Assembly (NCBI GenBank): GCA_958403385.1
Contig: CATXXC010000024.1
Coordinates: 1 to 29,954, forward strand
DNA length: 29,954 nucleotides
DNA from: an uncultured Collinsella sp.
Lineage (GTDB): Bacteria > Actinomycetota > Coriobacteriia > Coriobacteriales > Coriobacteriaceae
Reading direction: 5' to 3'
How positions within the stretch are numbered: position 1 is the stretch's first letter; each line of letters opens with the position of its first letter. The notes below the pieces were generated by a model. The model did no database searches and was not told the origin of the DNA. It saw only the letters and a list, made by a program, of their open reading frames with translations. The translations under genes and the position numbers were made by a program. Shown in pieces: positions 1-9,740 of the stretch.

Positions 1-57
1 AACTGCGGGAACGGCCTATCCGCTCAAAGTGTTCGGCTGAGATCGGAAATCAACCGT

Positions 58-81
58 CATTTTTCGCATCATTTTTCGCAT
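58..81. repeat. two tandem copies of a 12-bp sequence
   Basis: The 12-mer catttttcgcat occurs twice head to tail with no gap. It lies beyond the 3' end of the LysR gene. No gene is recognised in the first 108 bases of the window, and the function of the repeat is unknown. Confidence 0.6.
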
Positions 82-108
82 TGTGCTGGTAGTGCGGCGA
101 AAGTAGCT

Positions 109-148
109 AAAAAGCCCCGTCCTAAATTAGCTAGTTAAGGAGTTGGGC
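109..148 (-). terminator. probable Rho-independent terminator of the LysR gene
   Basis: Read on the minus strand, gccc-aac-tcct pairs with agga-cg-gggc across a loop, and a run of five T follows. The left arm lies inside the last codons of the LysR gene and the right arm just past its stop. The stem has an internal loop, so strength is uncertain. The right part belongs to a 33-bp sequence that recurs, inverted, at 29839-29871. Confidence 0.4.
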
Positions 149-1009
149 CATGGCGTTGACGAATTTTTGGACTTGGAGGGTGGGCTCGAGCGGGTAGTGC
201 AGAAAGACCGGCACCTCGCGGCCGCACAGGAACGGCACGCCCACAAAGGCCGGGTGCACCCCCGACCACGCCCCGCAGGTGAGCACCGCGTCGCCCTTTT
301 CCTCCGCCTCGTTAAAGAGCGCAAAGTCGAAGCTGTCCACATCGATCACGTCCACGCCGCCGTCGGCCAACAGGTCGATGCGCAGGCTGTCCATGGCATC
401 GTTGCCGTGACGGAGCACGCGCAGGCGCATGCCCTCCAAGTCGGCGACCGTAATGCGACTCTTGCGCGCAAGCGGGCTTGTACGCGGTACGTCGATATAA
501 AACGGCACGTTGACGATGCGGAGCTTTTGGCAGGTGTCGCCCCAGCGCGGGGTCGAAAAACTCGACTGCACCACATCTACCTCGCGACCAAGGCTGCGCA
601 TGACGGATTCGCGCTCGTCATAGAGATCGCTTACCGGCACGATCTCAAATCGCAGCGACGGCTCCAGATTGTGGATGCCCGTCCACATCGACAGTGTTTG
701 GCGCCCCGGACACATCATCGACACGCCCAGGCGCACGGCACCGCCATCGCCCGCCGCACGTCGGGCACGGCGCAGGGCGTCCTCGGACTGGCGCATGATC
801 GAGCGCGCGTCGTCCACCAGCAGAGCACCCGCCGGCGTCACCTTGACGCCCGAATGCGAGCGCTCGAACAGCGTAATACCGAACTCCGCCTCAAAACCCG
901 ATACCTGCTTGACGAGCGCCGGCGTCGACACGCGCAGCTTTGCCGCCGCACGCGAGAAGCTTCCCAGCTCCGCGGCGGCCGATATGGCCTCGAGTCGTCG
1001 ATCGTACAC
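131..1009 (-). CDS. LysR-family transcriptional regulator
   Basis: This is a DNA-binding regulator expected to control the divergent SDR-MFS-Gfo/Idh operon in response to a small metabolite. The N-terminus carries the typical winged HTH (LEAISAAAELGSFSRAAAKL, then TPALVKQV and FGITLFERS), followed by a linker helix and a periplasmic-binding-like effector domain, about 290 residues in all. I prefer the GTG start at 1009. It has a GGGAG ribosome-binding site seven bases upstream and gives the usual LysR beginning (YDRRLEAI). An ATG at 1042 would add 11 residues but has no ribosome-binding site. Divergence from the neighbouring operon is the classic LysR arrangement. The family is clear, the ligand is unknown, and the target operon is inferred from position only. 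Confidence 0.9.
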   Translation of the reverse strand: MYDRRLEAISAAAELGSFSRAAAKLRVSTPALVKQVSGFEAEFGITLFERSHSGVKVTPAGALLVDDARSIMRQSEDALRRARRAAGDGGAVRLGVSMMCPGRQTLSMWTGIHNLEPSLRFEIVPVSDLYDERESVMRSLGREVDVVQSSFSTPRWGDTCQKLRIVNVPFYIDVPRTSPLARKSRITVADLEGMRLRVLRHGNDAMDSLRIDLLADGGVDVIDVDSFDFALFNEAEEKGDAVLTCGAWSGVHPAFVGVPFLCGREVPVFLHYPLEPTLQVQKFVNAMAQLLN

Positions 1010-1143
1010 GTCAATCTCCCGTTTTCGCGCCTGTGCCCGCATGGTGCCACAGGGGGTTGTTTTCGCAGGTCACGCGCCCATTGAGAATAATCTGCATCAC
1101 ACAGTGTAAACCTACGGTTAACGCCATTCTAACAAATATGCAA

Positions 1144-1172
1144 TTCACCTGCGCAAATGCAAAGCATACGAT
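1144..1172 (+). promoter_or_regulatory. possible promoter of the SDR-MFS-Gfo/Idh operon
   Basis: A TTCACC (-35-like) sequence is separated by 17 bp from TACGAT (-10-like), about 70 bp upstream of the SDR start codon. Each box matches the sigma-70 consensus only partly. It lies in the divergent space shared with the LysR gene, where an activator could compensate for weak boxes. Confidence 0.35.
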
Positions 1173-1188
1173 AACCAGCGAAAACCAC

Positions 1189-1215
1189 GTGGGTCGGTTA
1201 ATGGGAGCGACCCAC
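1189..1215 (+). promoter_or_regulatory. inverted repeat in the SDR leader
   Basis: The perfect 8-bp arms GTGGGTCG and CGACCCAC flank 11 bp and end 26 bp before the SDR start codon. Its left edge overlaps an 8-bp palindrome, CCACGTGG (1185-1192). It could be an operator for the divergent regulator or an mRNA hairpin in the leader. The sequence alone does not decide. Confidence 0.45.
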
Positions 1216-1241
1216 CGGGAGGCACGAGAGGGGAAGTTCCT

Positions 1242-2123
1242 ATGAGCAATTGGCTTAAGCTCGAGGGCGATGTCTGCGCCGTGACTGGCGCGCTCGGCGG
1301 TATGGGCGCCGAGATCTGCCGCGAGTTCGCCCGCAATGGCGCCAACGTCGTCCTGCTCGACCTGGACGAGGAGAAGGTCAAGGCCGCAGCCGCCGACCTC
1401 GCCGCCGAGTTTGGCATCCACGCCGAGGGTTACAAGATGAACGCCACCGACGAGGCCGAGGTTCAGGCTGCCGTCGACGCCACCATCGCCGACTTCGGCC
1501 GCGTCGACGTTCTCGTCAACACCGCCGGCATCCTGCGCTTCGCCGCCATGGAGGACCTGCCGCTGAGCGACTGGGAGCAGGTGCTCAACGTCAACCTCAC
1601 CGGCTACTTCATCACCTCGCAGCGTTTTGGTCGCGAGATGATCAAGGCCGGCCAGGGCCGCCTGGTGCACATCTCGACCGTCGCCAGCCACTCCCCCGAG
1701 ACGTTCTCGGGCGTGTACAGCTCCACCAAGGCGGGCGTCAACATGATGTCCAAGATGCTCGCCGCCGAGTGGGGCCCCTACGGCGTCCGCTCCAACTGCG
1801 TCGAGCCCTGCTTCGTTAAGACCCCGATGTCGGCCAACTTCTACGCCGACCCCGAGGTCGAAAAGAGCCGCAGCCGCCTGATCGCCACGCGCCGCATCGG
1901 CGAGGTCAGCGATATCGCCAACGCCGTCATGTTCCTGGCGTCCAAGCGCTCGGACTTTACCACCGGCGACGCCATCAAGGTCGACGGCGGCTTCTCCAAC
2001 ATGATGGGCGACCTCACCGCCAAACCCGGCGGCCGTCGCGCCTATGCCGACAACTACCTTAAGAACAAGGGTGTCGAGCTCTGGTCCGATGAGTCCGGCG
2101 TCGCCAAGCCGACTGACCAGTAA
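1242..2123 (+). CDS. SDR-family NAD(P)-dependent oxidoreductase
   Basis: This is a cytosolic short-chain dehydrogenase, probably oxidising a hydroxyl group of a sugar, polyol or sugar acid. The cofactor motif TGALGGMG lies at residues 15-22, the NTAG variant of NNAG at 93-96, and the active-site YSSTK at 159-163. Asp40 at the end of beta-2 favours NAD over NADP. The position of the usual catalytic Ser (13 residues before Tyr159) holds Thr146, next to Ser145. At 293 residues it is about 40 longer than a minimal SDR because of a C-terminal tail after the VDGGFSNMMG region. The ATG follows a GAGGGGA ribosome-binding site. It is first in a three-gene operon, 65 bp before the MFS gene. Substrate is not predictable from sequence alone. 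Confidence 0.92.
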   Translation: MSNWLKLEGDVCAVTGALGGMGAEICREFARNGANVVLLDLDEEKVKAAAADLAAEFGIHAEGYKMNATDEAEVQAAVDATIADFGRVDVLVNTAGILRFAAMEDLPLSDWEQVLNVNLTGYFITSQRFGREMIKAGQGRLVHISTVASHSPETFSGVYSSTKAGVNMMSKMLAAEWGPYGVRSNCVEPCFVKTPMSANFYADPEVEKSRSRLIATRRIGEVSDIANAVMFLASKRSDFTTGDAIKVDGGFSNMMGDLTAKPGGRRAYADNYLKNKGVELWSDESGVAKPTDQ

Positions 2124-2135
2124 ACCAACCTAACA

Positions 2136-2165
2136 GGGAGGCCCGCGGACACGCCCGCTCCTCCC
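2136..2165 (+). other. GC-rich intercistronic hairpin between SDR and MFS genes
   Basis: Arms GGGAGG and CCTCCC enclose a GC-rich 18-base interior that can add pairs. There is no T-run, so it is probably not a terminator. It may stabilise or process the mRNA between the two cistrons. Confidence 0.35.
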
Positions 2166-2188
2166 CCGTATCGATTAGAAAGAGTCCA

Positions 2189-3445
2189 ATGGCTTCCACC
2201 AACTCCAACAAGGGTCGCGCCGTCGTGCTTTCCGCCGCGTGCGTCACCATGTTCTTCATCAGCTCCATCGCGCTGTATTCCGTCGTGAGCAAGAACCTGC
2301 TCGCCGTCTACCCCGAGTGGTCTAGCGCCCTTACCTGGGCGTTCCCGGTCTTTCAGACCATCATGGCCGTGACGGGCATCTTCGCCGGCCGCATTTCCGA
2401 TAAGATCGGCCCGCGCAACGTCGTGATCGCCGCCGCCGTGTGCTACGGCGTGGGCTGGTTCATGTCCGGCACCGTCACCGAGCCGTGGCAGTTCTACCTG
2501 TGGTTCTCGCTCGTCGCTGCCATCGGCAACGGCCTGGGCTACAACCCCGCGCTCACCACCGGCCAAAAGTGGTTCATCGACAAGAAGGGTCTCGCCTCCG
2601 GCATCACCTTGGCCGCTTCGACCGCCGGCCCCGCCGTGCTGTCCCCGGTGCTCGCCTCGCTGCTCATCCCGAGCCTGGGCATCTTTGGAGCCCTCAAGGC
2701 ACTCGGCGTCATCTTCTTTGTGACGATCGCCGCCTCCGCCCTGTTCCTGAAGGCCCCCGAGGCCGGCTGGCTGCCCGAGGGCTTCGAGGCCCCCAAGGGC
2801 GGCGCGCATGCCGGCACCTTCGGCGACCTCACCCCGGGCGAGATGGTCAAGACCCCGCGTTTCTGGGTCCTCATCGTCACCTTCGCCTTTGCCGCCACCG
2901 CGGGCACCCTGCTCGTGGGCAAGGTTGCCTCCATCGCCGCCGTCCAGCTCTTCGCCGACCCCACGAGCGCCGCGGCCGTCGCCCTCGGCGGTGTGGTGGT
3001 CTCCGTCAACACCTGCGCCAACCTGGTTGGCCGTCTGTCCTTTGGCCAGATTATCGACAAGCTCGGCGCCTACAAGTCACTGCTCATCAGCCTTGTCGTC
3101 ACCATCGTCGCCCTCGTCATCATGTCGATGAGCTTTACGCAGGCCATGTTCTTTGTGGCGCTCGCCCTGCTCGGCTTTAGCTTTGGCGCCCTGCTCGTCA
3201 TCTACCCGCCGCTCACCGGTGGCGCCTTTGGCACCAGCAACATCGGCGTCAACTACGGCATCATGTTCCTGGGCTATGCCGCTTCCACCTGGATCAGCCA
3301 GCCCATCACCGCCGTGCTGTATCACGCCGAGGCCGGCAGCGCCGCCTACCAGCAGTCTTTCTACGGCGCCATTGTGATCGCCGCCATCGCCGTCGTGCTC
3401 ACCGTCTACATGATGGTCTCCGACAGCAAGAAGAAGTCCGCTTAG
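2189..3445 (+). CDS. MFS transporter, OFA (oxalate/formate antiporter)-like
   Basis: This 12-helix major facilitator carrier has 418 residues, a normal length. The loop between helices 2 and 3 has GRISDKIGPRNV, matching the MFS signature. The stretch GYNPALTTGQKWFIDKKGLA around helix 4 is the hallmark of the oxalate/formate antiporter (OFA) family, whose members exchange small carboxylates. It lies between an SDR and a Gfo/Idh-type dehydrogenase in one operon, so it probably imports their substrate, perhaps an acidic sugar derivative. The ATG has only a modest AGAAAGAG ribosome-binding site. The C-terminus ends in a basic tail (DSKKKSA). Family assignment is firm; substrate is inference. Confidence 0.9.
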   Translation: MASTNSNKGRAVVLSAACVTMFFISSIALYSVVSKNLLAVYPEWSSALTWAFPVFQTIMAVTGIFAGRISDKIGPRNVVIAAAVCYGVGWFMSGTVTEPWQFYLWFSLVAAIGNGLGYNPALTTGQKWFIDKKGLASGITLAASTAGPAVLSPVLASLLIPSLGIFGALKALGVIFFVTIAASALFLKAPEAGWLPEGFEAPKGGAHAGTFGDLTPGEMVKTPRFWVLIVTFAFAATAGTLLVGKVASIAAVQLFADPTSAAAVALGGVVVSVNTCANLVGRLSFGQIIDKLGAYKSLLISLVVTIVALVIMSMSFTQAMFFVALALLGFSFGALLVIYPPLTGGAFGTSNIGVNYGIMFLGYAASTWISQPITAVLYHAEAGSAAYQQSFYGAIVIAAIAVVLTVYMMVSDSKKKSA

Positions 3446-3453
3446 TTTTACCG

Positions 3454-3484
3454 ATGCGACAAAGGGACAGCCCCTCTGTCGCAT
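3454..3484. repeat. intercistronic palindrome (REP-like)
   Basis: The 13-bp arms atgcgacaaaggg and ccctctgtcgcat, with one mismatch, enclose a 5-base loop. They lie between the MFS stop and the Gfo/Idh start. The arms resemble the hairpin at 20881-20911 (gcaaagg / cctttgc within gc-at flanks). This suggests a dispersed palindromic repeat inserted in the operon rather than a terminator, since no T-run follows. Confidence 0.6.
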
Positions 3485-3514
3485 TCCACCGGTCACCAGT
3501 ATTAAGGAGTCGAA

Positions 3515-4555
3515 ATGTCTGAGCTCAACCCCGTCCGCATTGCCGTTATCGGCGCCGGCGCCATGGGCCGCAACCACATCCGCTTTGTCACCGAGGAGCC
3601 CGAGGCCGAGCTCGTCGCCATCGCCGACGCCTTTGAGGGCGCCCGCGCCACGGCCGAGGCCGCCGGCGTGCCGTTCTTTACCGATCCCGCCCAGATGATG
3701 GACGAGGTCAAGCCCGAGGCCGTCATCATCGCCACCCCCAACGACCTGCACCTGGGCGTTGCCCGCGAGGCCGTGAAGCGCAACATCGTGCCGCTGGTCG
3801 AAAAGCCGATCTCCAACGACCTCGAGGATGCCCAGGCCTTTGCCGCCGAGGCCGAGACCGCCGGCGTGCCCGTACTCGTGGGTCAGCACCGTCGCCACAA
3901 TCCCTTCGTCAACAAGGCCAAGGAGATCATCGAGTCCGGCGAGCTGGGCAAGCTCACCGTGTCGAGCTTCCACTACATGATCTATAAGAACGACGAGTAC
4001 TTCGACGTCGAGTGGCGCCGCAAGAAGGGTGCCGGCCCGATCCTGGTCAACCTGGTGCACGACGTCGACCTGCTCCGTTACCTGCTGGGCGAGCCCGTTG
4101 CCGTCCAGGGCATGCAGTCCAGCGCCGCCCGCGGTTTTGAGACCGAGGACTCCGCCGTGGTCAACGTCCGTTTTGCCGATGGCGCGCTTGCGAGCATGAC
4201 CATCTCCGACGCCACCGCCAGCCCCTGGAACTGGGAGGCCACCGCTCGCGAGGATCCGCAGTACCGCCCCTTCGACGCCGACGCCTACTTTATTGGCGGA
4301 ACCTTGGGCGCCCTTTCGCTGCCCCGCCTGCACCAGTTCTCCTACGACGGCGCCTCCAACTGGCACAAGCCGCTGCAGATGGAGATCCCGGCTGTGGACC
4401 CGGCGCTGCCGCACAAGATGCAGCTCAAGCACTTTGTGAAGGTCGTCCGCCGCGAGGTCGAGCCCGTCGTGACTCCCGCCGACAACGTTAAGACGCTCAC
4501 GCTTCTCAACGCCATCAAGGAGGCCGCCGAGACCGGCCAGCTCGTCGAGCTGTAA
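3515..4555 (+). CDS. Gfo/Idh/MocA-family oxidoreductase
   Basis: This is a cytosolic NAD(P)-dependent dehydrogenase of the glucose-fructose / inositol 2-dehydrogenase type, 346 residues, the usual length. The Rossmann motif GAGAMG is at residues 13-18, Asp38 ends beta-2, and the conserved EKP motif is at 96-98. The C-terminal substrate domain contains NLVHDVDLLRYLLG with the likely catalytic His182. The Asp four residues before it in inositol dehydrogenase is Val178 here, a variant I recall from other family members. Its ATG has a good AAGGAG site. It is the third gene of the SDR-MFS operon and probably acts with the SDR on the imported compound (inositol-like or sugar acid), as such pairs do in inositol and scyllo-inositol catabolism. 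Exact substrate unknown. Confidence 0.92.
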   Translation: MSELNPVRIAVIGAGAMGRNHIRFVTEEPEAELVAIADAFEGARATAEAAGVPFFTDPAQMMDEVKPEAVIIATPNDLHLGVAREAVKRNIVPLVEKPISNDLEDAQAFAAEAETAGVPVLVGQHRRHNPFVNKAKEIIESGELGKLTVSSFHYMIYKNDEYFDVEWRRKKGAGPILVNLVHDVDLLRYLLGEPVAVQGMQSSAARGFETEDSAVVNVRFADGALASMTISDATASPWNWEATAREDPQYRPFDADAYFIGGTLGALSLPRLHQFSYDGASNWHKPLQMEIPAVDPALPHKMQLKHFVKVVRREVEPVVTPADNVKTLTLLNAIKEAAETGQLVEL

Positions 4556-4740
4556 TGCCTTAAGAGCGGCCGCGGCAGAAACCCCATGCCGAACCCCTCG
4601 GTCCGCCACAAATATGCCCCTCTTCTTTGCCCCGCGAGCAGCCTCCTGCCCGCGCTACCTTAACGACGATTTTTCTGGGGCGGGGGCTATTTTGCACCTC
4701 GGCTTGATTCGTTCGCCACGAAACAGTCTTTTGGGACGGG

Positions 4741-4749
4741 TGGTATCCT
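4741..4749 (+). promoter_or_regulatory. possible extended -10 element upstream of tex
   Basis: TGGTATCCT fits an extended -10 (TGnTAnnnT) about 45 bp before the tex start. No good -35 lies 17 bp upstream. The rest of 4556-4740 shows no clear terminator or gene. Confidence 0.3.
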
Positions 4750-4793
4750 TGGTAGCCCTGTGCTGCAAACGCACCTTTACCGCAAGGAGTTTC

Positions 4794-6941
<2,148 letters not shown>

Positions 6942-7036
6942 ACCGCCAAAGCAAAGGTACCCCCTGTAGCGATGTGCAAAATCGCGAGTATTCTGCAAAT
7001 TCCACCGTTCCGGATGCCCCTCAGAGACGAAAAAGC

Positions 7037-7082
7037 AAAAAAACAGCCCCCGTTTTAGCGTCGTCAGAGCCAAAACGGGGGC
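7037..7082 (-). terminator. Rho-independent terminator downstream of fsa1
   Basis: A strong hairpin has arms gcccccgtttt (7046-7056) and aaaacgggggc (7072-7082), perfectly complementary. On the minus strand it is followed by tg and seven T. It ends the fsa1 transcript. On the plus strand there is no T-run after it, so it is at best a weak barrier to tex read-through. Confidence 0.85.
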
Positions 7083-7170
7083 CGTTCCATGCTTCGGTCA
7101 ACTGATAAAGACCTTTACCTTGCTGAATACTCTCAATTTTGCACGGCGCAGGCGGGGGTACCTTTGCCCA

Positions 7171-7215
7171 CGGCAGGATATGGAAGCCAAGCGCCAACTT
7201 GCTGGCAAGCTCGTA
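7171..7215 (-). pseudogene. remnant of a duplicated fsa 3' end
   Basis: The first 25 bases (7171-7195) match the true 3' end of fsa1 (7250-7274) at all but two positions. Read on the minus strand they encode the same C-terminal peptide, ALGFHILP, followed by drifted sequence. The remnant lies between fsa1 and its terminator. It looks like a fossil of a third fsa copy or of an unequal recombination event. It is far too short to encode a functional protein. Confidence 0.5.
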
Positions 7216-7246
7216 CCGGCAGCCCACGGTACAGTCGGTGTTCGCG

Positions 7247-7951
7247 CTACGGCAGGATATGGAAACCGAGCGCCGCGATATCCTTGGCAAAGCCGCGCAC
7301 GGTGTCGAGCGAGACCTCGTACGGGTCGCGACCAATGTTCTTGCGCTTGGCCAGGATGCTGTTGGGCACCGTAATGATCTGGCAACCGCAGGCCTCGGCC
7401 TGGTAAATGTTGATGAGCTCGCGCGTGGACGCCCACAGGACCTCGCAGTTGGGCTTTGCGGCGGCCTTCTTGACCGACTCCGTCATAAACGGAATGGGGT
7501 CGACGCCGGTATCGGCGATGCGGCCGGCAAAGAGCGAGATGATGGACGGCGTCTCGGCGTCGACGGCCTCGACCATCTCATCAACCTGCGTAGGCGTAAA
7601 GATGGTGGTGACGTTGACCTTGATGCCGTCGGCCGAAAGCTTGCGCACCAGCTCGGCGGTGGACTCGCCCTTGGTGGTCACGCACGGAATCTTGACGTAG
7701 ACGTTCTCGGCCCAGGTAGCGATCTCGCGCGCCTCGACCTCCATGGTCTCGACGTCGTCGGCAAAGACCTCAAACGAGACGGACACATCGGTGATGTGGG
7801 CCAGGACCTCCTTGGCAAACGCGCGGTAATCCGTCACGCCGCCCTTCTTCATAAGGGACGGGTTGGTCGTGAAACCCTGAACGTTGCCGTTCTCGTACAT
7901 GTCGAGCATGCCCTCGAGGTTTGCACCGTCAGCGAACACCTTGATTGCCAT
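7247..7951 (-). CDS. fsa: transaldolase-family aldolase (fructose-6-phosphate aldolase type), copy 1
   Basis: This is a class I aldolase of the short transaldolase/Fsa family, 234 residues, forming a TIM barrel. Such enzymes cleave or transfer a dihydroxyacetone unit from ketose phosphates. The TTNP motif is at residues 28-31 and the Schiff-base lysine in YVKIP is Lys87. The TTIFTP strand and the C-terminal GFHILP are also typical. The start is the ATG of MAIKVFADGANLEG, with AAAGGA upstream; eight in-frame codons before it look non-coding. The protein is closely similar along its whole length to the product of the gene at 10548-11258. It lies downstream of the PTS operon but is separated from it by a terminator and has its own upstream control region. 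Whether it is an aldolase or a transaldolase cannot be told from sequence. Confidence 0.93.
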   Translation of the reverse strand: MAIKVFADGANLEGMLDMYENGNVQGFTTNPSLMKKGGVTDYRAFAKEVLAHITDVSVSFEVFADDVETMEVEAREIATWAENVYVKIPCVTTKGESTAELVRKLSADGIKVNVTTIFTPTQVDEMVEAVDAETPSIISLFAGRIADTGVDPIPFMTESVKKAAAKPNCEVLWASTRELINIYQAEACGCQIITVPNSILAKRKNIGRDPYEVSLDTVRGFAKDIAALGFHILP

Positions 7952-7989
7952 CTGCCTGATTCCTTTCGTTTGCATAAGGCCATTGAGCT

Positions 7990-8014
7990 GGTAAACACTT
8001 TAGCCATGCTTACC
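7990..8014. promoter_or_regulatory. operator-like element 1 upstream of fsa1
   Basis: GGTAAACACTTTAGC followed by CATGCTTACC forms a 25-bp element bounded by GGTAA and TTACC inverted ends. A close copy lies at 8046-8069 in the same orientation, 56 bp away. It sits about 40-65 bp upstream of the fsa1 start codon, so a repressor bound there could cover the promoter or leader. Confidence 0.5.
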
Positions 8015-8045
8015 TAGGTTTGAGCTGCAGCTTTTAAGCTTTATC

Positions 8046-8069
8046 GGTAAACGGTTTAGCATCTTTACC
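8046..8069. promoter_or_regulatory. operator-like element 2 upstream of fsa1
   Basis: GGTAAACGGTTTAGC followed by ATCTTTACC is the second copy of the GGTAAAC...TTACC element. The inner AAACGGTTT is itself palindromic, which resembles LacI-type operators. No convincing sigma-70 promoter could be fixed in this 326-bp gap (7952-8277), apart from AT-rich candidates near these sites. Confidence 0.5.
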
Positions 8070-8180
8070 ACTTTTATCAAAGACTTTCCAGCGGCAAAAC
8101 GGTTTTTCGGCGCGCTGCGCCATTTCCGTTCACGGCGCTTATTTACAGCAAAACCAATCGAATCCACACTCGCTTCAAGA

Positions 8181-8221
8181 AAAAAGGCGGCGGCACCTCA
8201 CAAGAGATGACGCCGCCTTTT
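8181..8221 (-). terminator. terminator of the fsa2-ulaCBA operon
   Basis: A hairpin with 11-bp arms (aaaaggcggcg / cgccgcctttt) and an 18-base loop is followed on the minus strand by a T-run. It lies about 57 bp after the ulaA stop. The A/T tracts on both sides could also let it work on the plus strand. Confidence 0.85.
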
Positions 8222-8277
8222 CGTGTAGGAGCCGGTTATCGGAGCTCCGCCCGATTAGGGCTTAACGTATGCCTGGA

Positions 8278-9669
8278 TTACTCTTCCTCAACGTGGTTAA
8301 TCACAGCACCCTTGGTGTGGATGAAGTTGGGGACGAAGGCGACGACCAGAAGGACAGCGAGAATCGCGTAGACACCGGTGGTACCGAAGGCCTCGGCAGC
8401 GCGGCCAAGCGTAATACCAATGACGGAGAAATCGAAGTCGCCGAACGTAGTGTTCTTGAAGCCAAAGACGTCAAGAACAGGCAGGAGCAGAGCCGGGGCA
8501 AAGGTGATGAGCAGGCCGTTGACGAAAGCACCAAGAGCTGCGCCCTTGCGACCGCCGGTAGCATTGCCGTAGATGCCTGCGGTAGCACCGCAGAAGAAGT
8601 GGGGAACCATGCCCGGGATGATGAAGATGCCCAAGGTAGCGCCCACGATGAACATACCGACCACGCCACCGATGAAGGAGGCAACAAAGCCGAGGATGAC
8701 GGCGGTGGGAGCATAGGGGAAGAAGACGGCGCAGTCGACGGCGGGGATGGCGCCGGGGATCAGCTTGTTGGAGATGCCCTGGAAAGCCGGGACCAGGTCG
8801 GCAAGGATCATACGAACGCCGTTGTAGACGATAGTGACACCGACGGCGAAGGACAGGGCACAGGTCAGGGCGTAGACGATTACATTGTCGCCGCCAGCGG
8901 TCTTGGTAACGACCGCAGGATCTGCGATGTAAGCGGCGAAAGCGGTAACCAGGTAGAAGAAGGCCATGGTAAGAGCCGTGGAGATGGTGGTGTCGCGCAG
9001 GAAGGAGAACTTCTCGGGAACCTCGATCTTCTCGGTGCTGTTCTCCTCGGCGTCCTTAGCAAAAAGCGTACCGACTGCAGCGGAGATGTAATAGGCGAGT
9101 GAACCGAAGTGGCCCATGGCGATTTCATCGCCATCGGTAACCTTCTCGGTGAAACGCTGACCAACGGCGGGAAGCATAGCGCTCACGAGGCCCAGGAACA
9201 TGCCGCCCACGATGACAAGCTGGACATCCTGGAAGCCAGATGCCTGCAGAACGGCAGACAGCAGGCAAGCCATGAACATGCTGTGATGGCCCGTCAGGAA
9301 GATGTACTTAAACTTGGTAAAGCGGGCAATGATAATGTTCACGACGTAGCCGAGAATCAGGATCATCATGGTCTGAACGCCGAGGACGCTCTGAGCCATC
9401 GAAACGACAACCTCGTTGTTGGGCACGACGCCGGTGATGTGGAAACCGGTCTCGATGAAGGTACCCAGCGGAGCAAGGTTCTCCTGAACAACAGCGGCGC
9501 CGGCAGACAGCATGATGTAGCCAAGGATCGGCTTCAGGGTGCCTGTCATCACCTTGTGGGCGGGACGCTTAAGCGCGACAAGGCCCACAAAAGCGAACAG
9601 ACCCATAATCCATGCTGGCTTGGTCAGAATCGATTGGATAAACTCAAGTATGGGAAGGATGACTTGCAT
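8278..9669 (-). CDS. ulaA: PTS ascorbate-family transporter subunit IIC
   Basis: This is the integral membrane channel subunit of a phosphotransferase system in the UlaA/SgaT family, 463 residues with about 11 hydrophobic helices. Family features include TGTLKPILGYIMLSAGAAVV near the N-terminus, LTGHHSMFMA, VTDGDEIAMGHF, and the GVRMILADLVPAFQGISNKL-IPGAIPAVDC block. The start at MQVILPILEF has AAGGAAG upstream; the 15 codons before it are not needed. It is last in the operon after the IIA and IIB genes, so a complete three-part PTS is present. Known homologues carry L-ascorbate. The usual ascorbate-6-phosphate lactonase and decarboxylase genes are absent here, so the true substrate may be another sugar acid or ketose. 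Confidence 0.93.
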   Translation of the reverse strand: MQVILPILEFIQSILTKPAWIMGLFAFVGLVALKRPAHKVMTGTLKPILGYIMLSAGAAVVQENLAPLGTFIETGFHITGVVPNNEVVVSMAQSVLGVQTMMILILGYVVNIIIARFTKFKYIFLTGHHSMFMACLLSAVLQASGFQDVQLVIVGGMFLGLVSAMLPAVGQRFTEKVTDGDEIAMGHFGSLAYYISAAVGTLFAKDAEENSTEKIEVPEKFSFLRDTTISTALTMAFFYLVTAFAAYIADPAVVTKTAGGDNVIVYALTCALSFAVGVTIVYNGVRMILADLVPAFQGISNKLIPGAIPAVDCAVFFPYAPTAVILGFVASFIGGVVGMFIVGATLGIFIIPGMVPHFFCGATAGIYGNATGGRKGAALGAFVNGLLITFAPALLLPVLDVFGFKNTTFGDFDFSVIGITLGRAAEAFGTTGVYAILAVLLVVAFVPNFIHTKGAVINHVEEE

Positions 9670-9693
9670 CTGGGCTTCCTTTCTTTTTAACGT

Positions 9694-9726
9694 GGGCGCG
9701 TTTCCCTCTTCCACAGGGAACCGCCC
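9694..9726 (-). other. intercistronic hairpin between ulaB and ulaA
   Basis: Minus-strand RNA can pair ggggcg-gttccct with agggaaac-gcgccc around a 7-base loop, with small bulges. There is no T-run directly after it on the minus strand. It probably modulates relative expression or mRNA stability of IIB versus IIC rather than ending transcription. Confidence 0.45.
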
Positions 9727-9740
9727 CTTTTTGTGCCGCT

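Noticed and set aside
143..1084. 313-codon open frame on the plus strand over the LysR gene
   Set aside because: It is antisense to a clear LysR gene, has no ribosome-binding site or recognisable domain, and is rich in His/Arg as expected for a shadow of a high-GC gene.
4614..4793. In-frame 60-codon extension of tex
   Set aside because: The ATG at 4794 has AAGGAG directly upstream and begins the conserved Tex N-terminus. The extension runs through the likely promoter.
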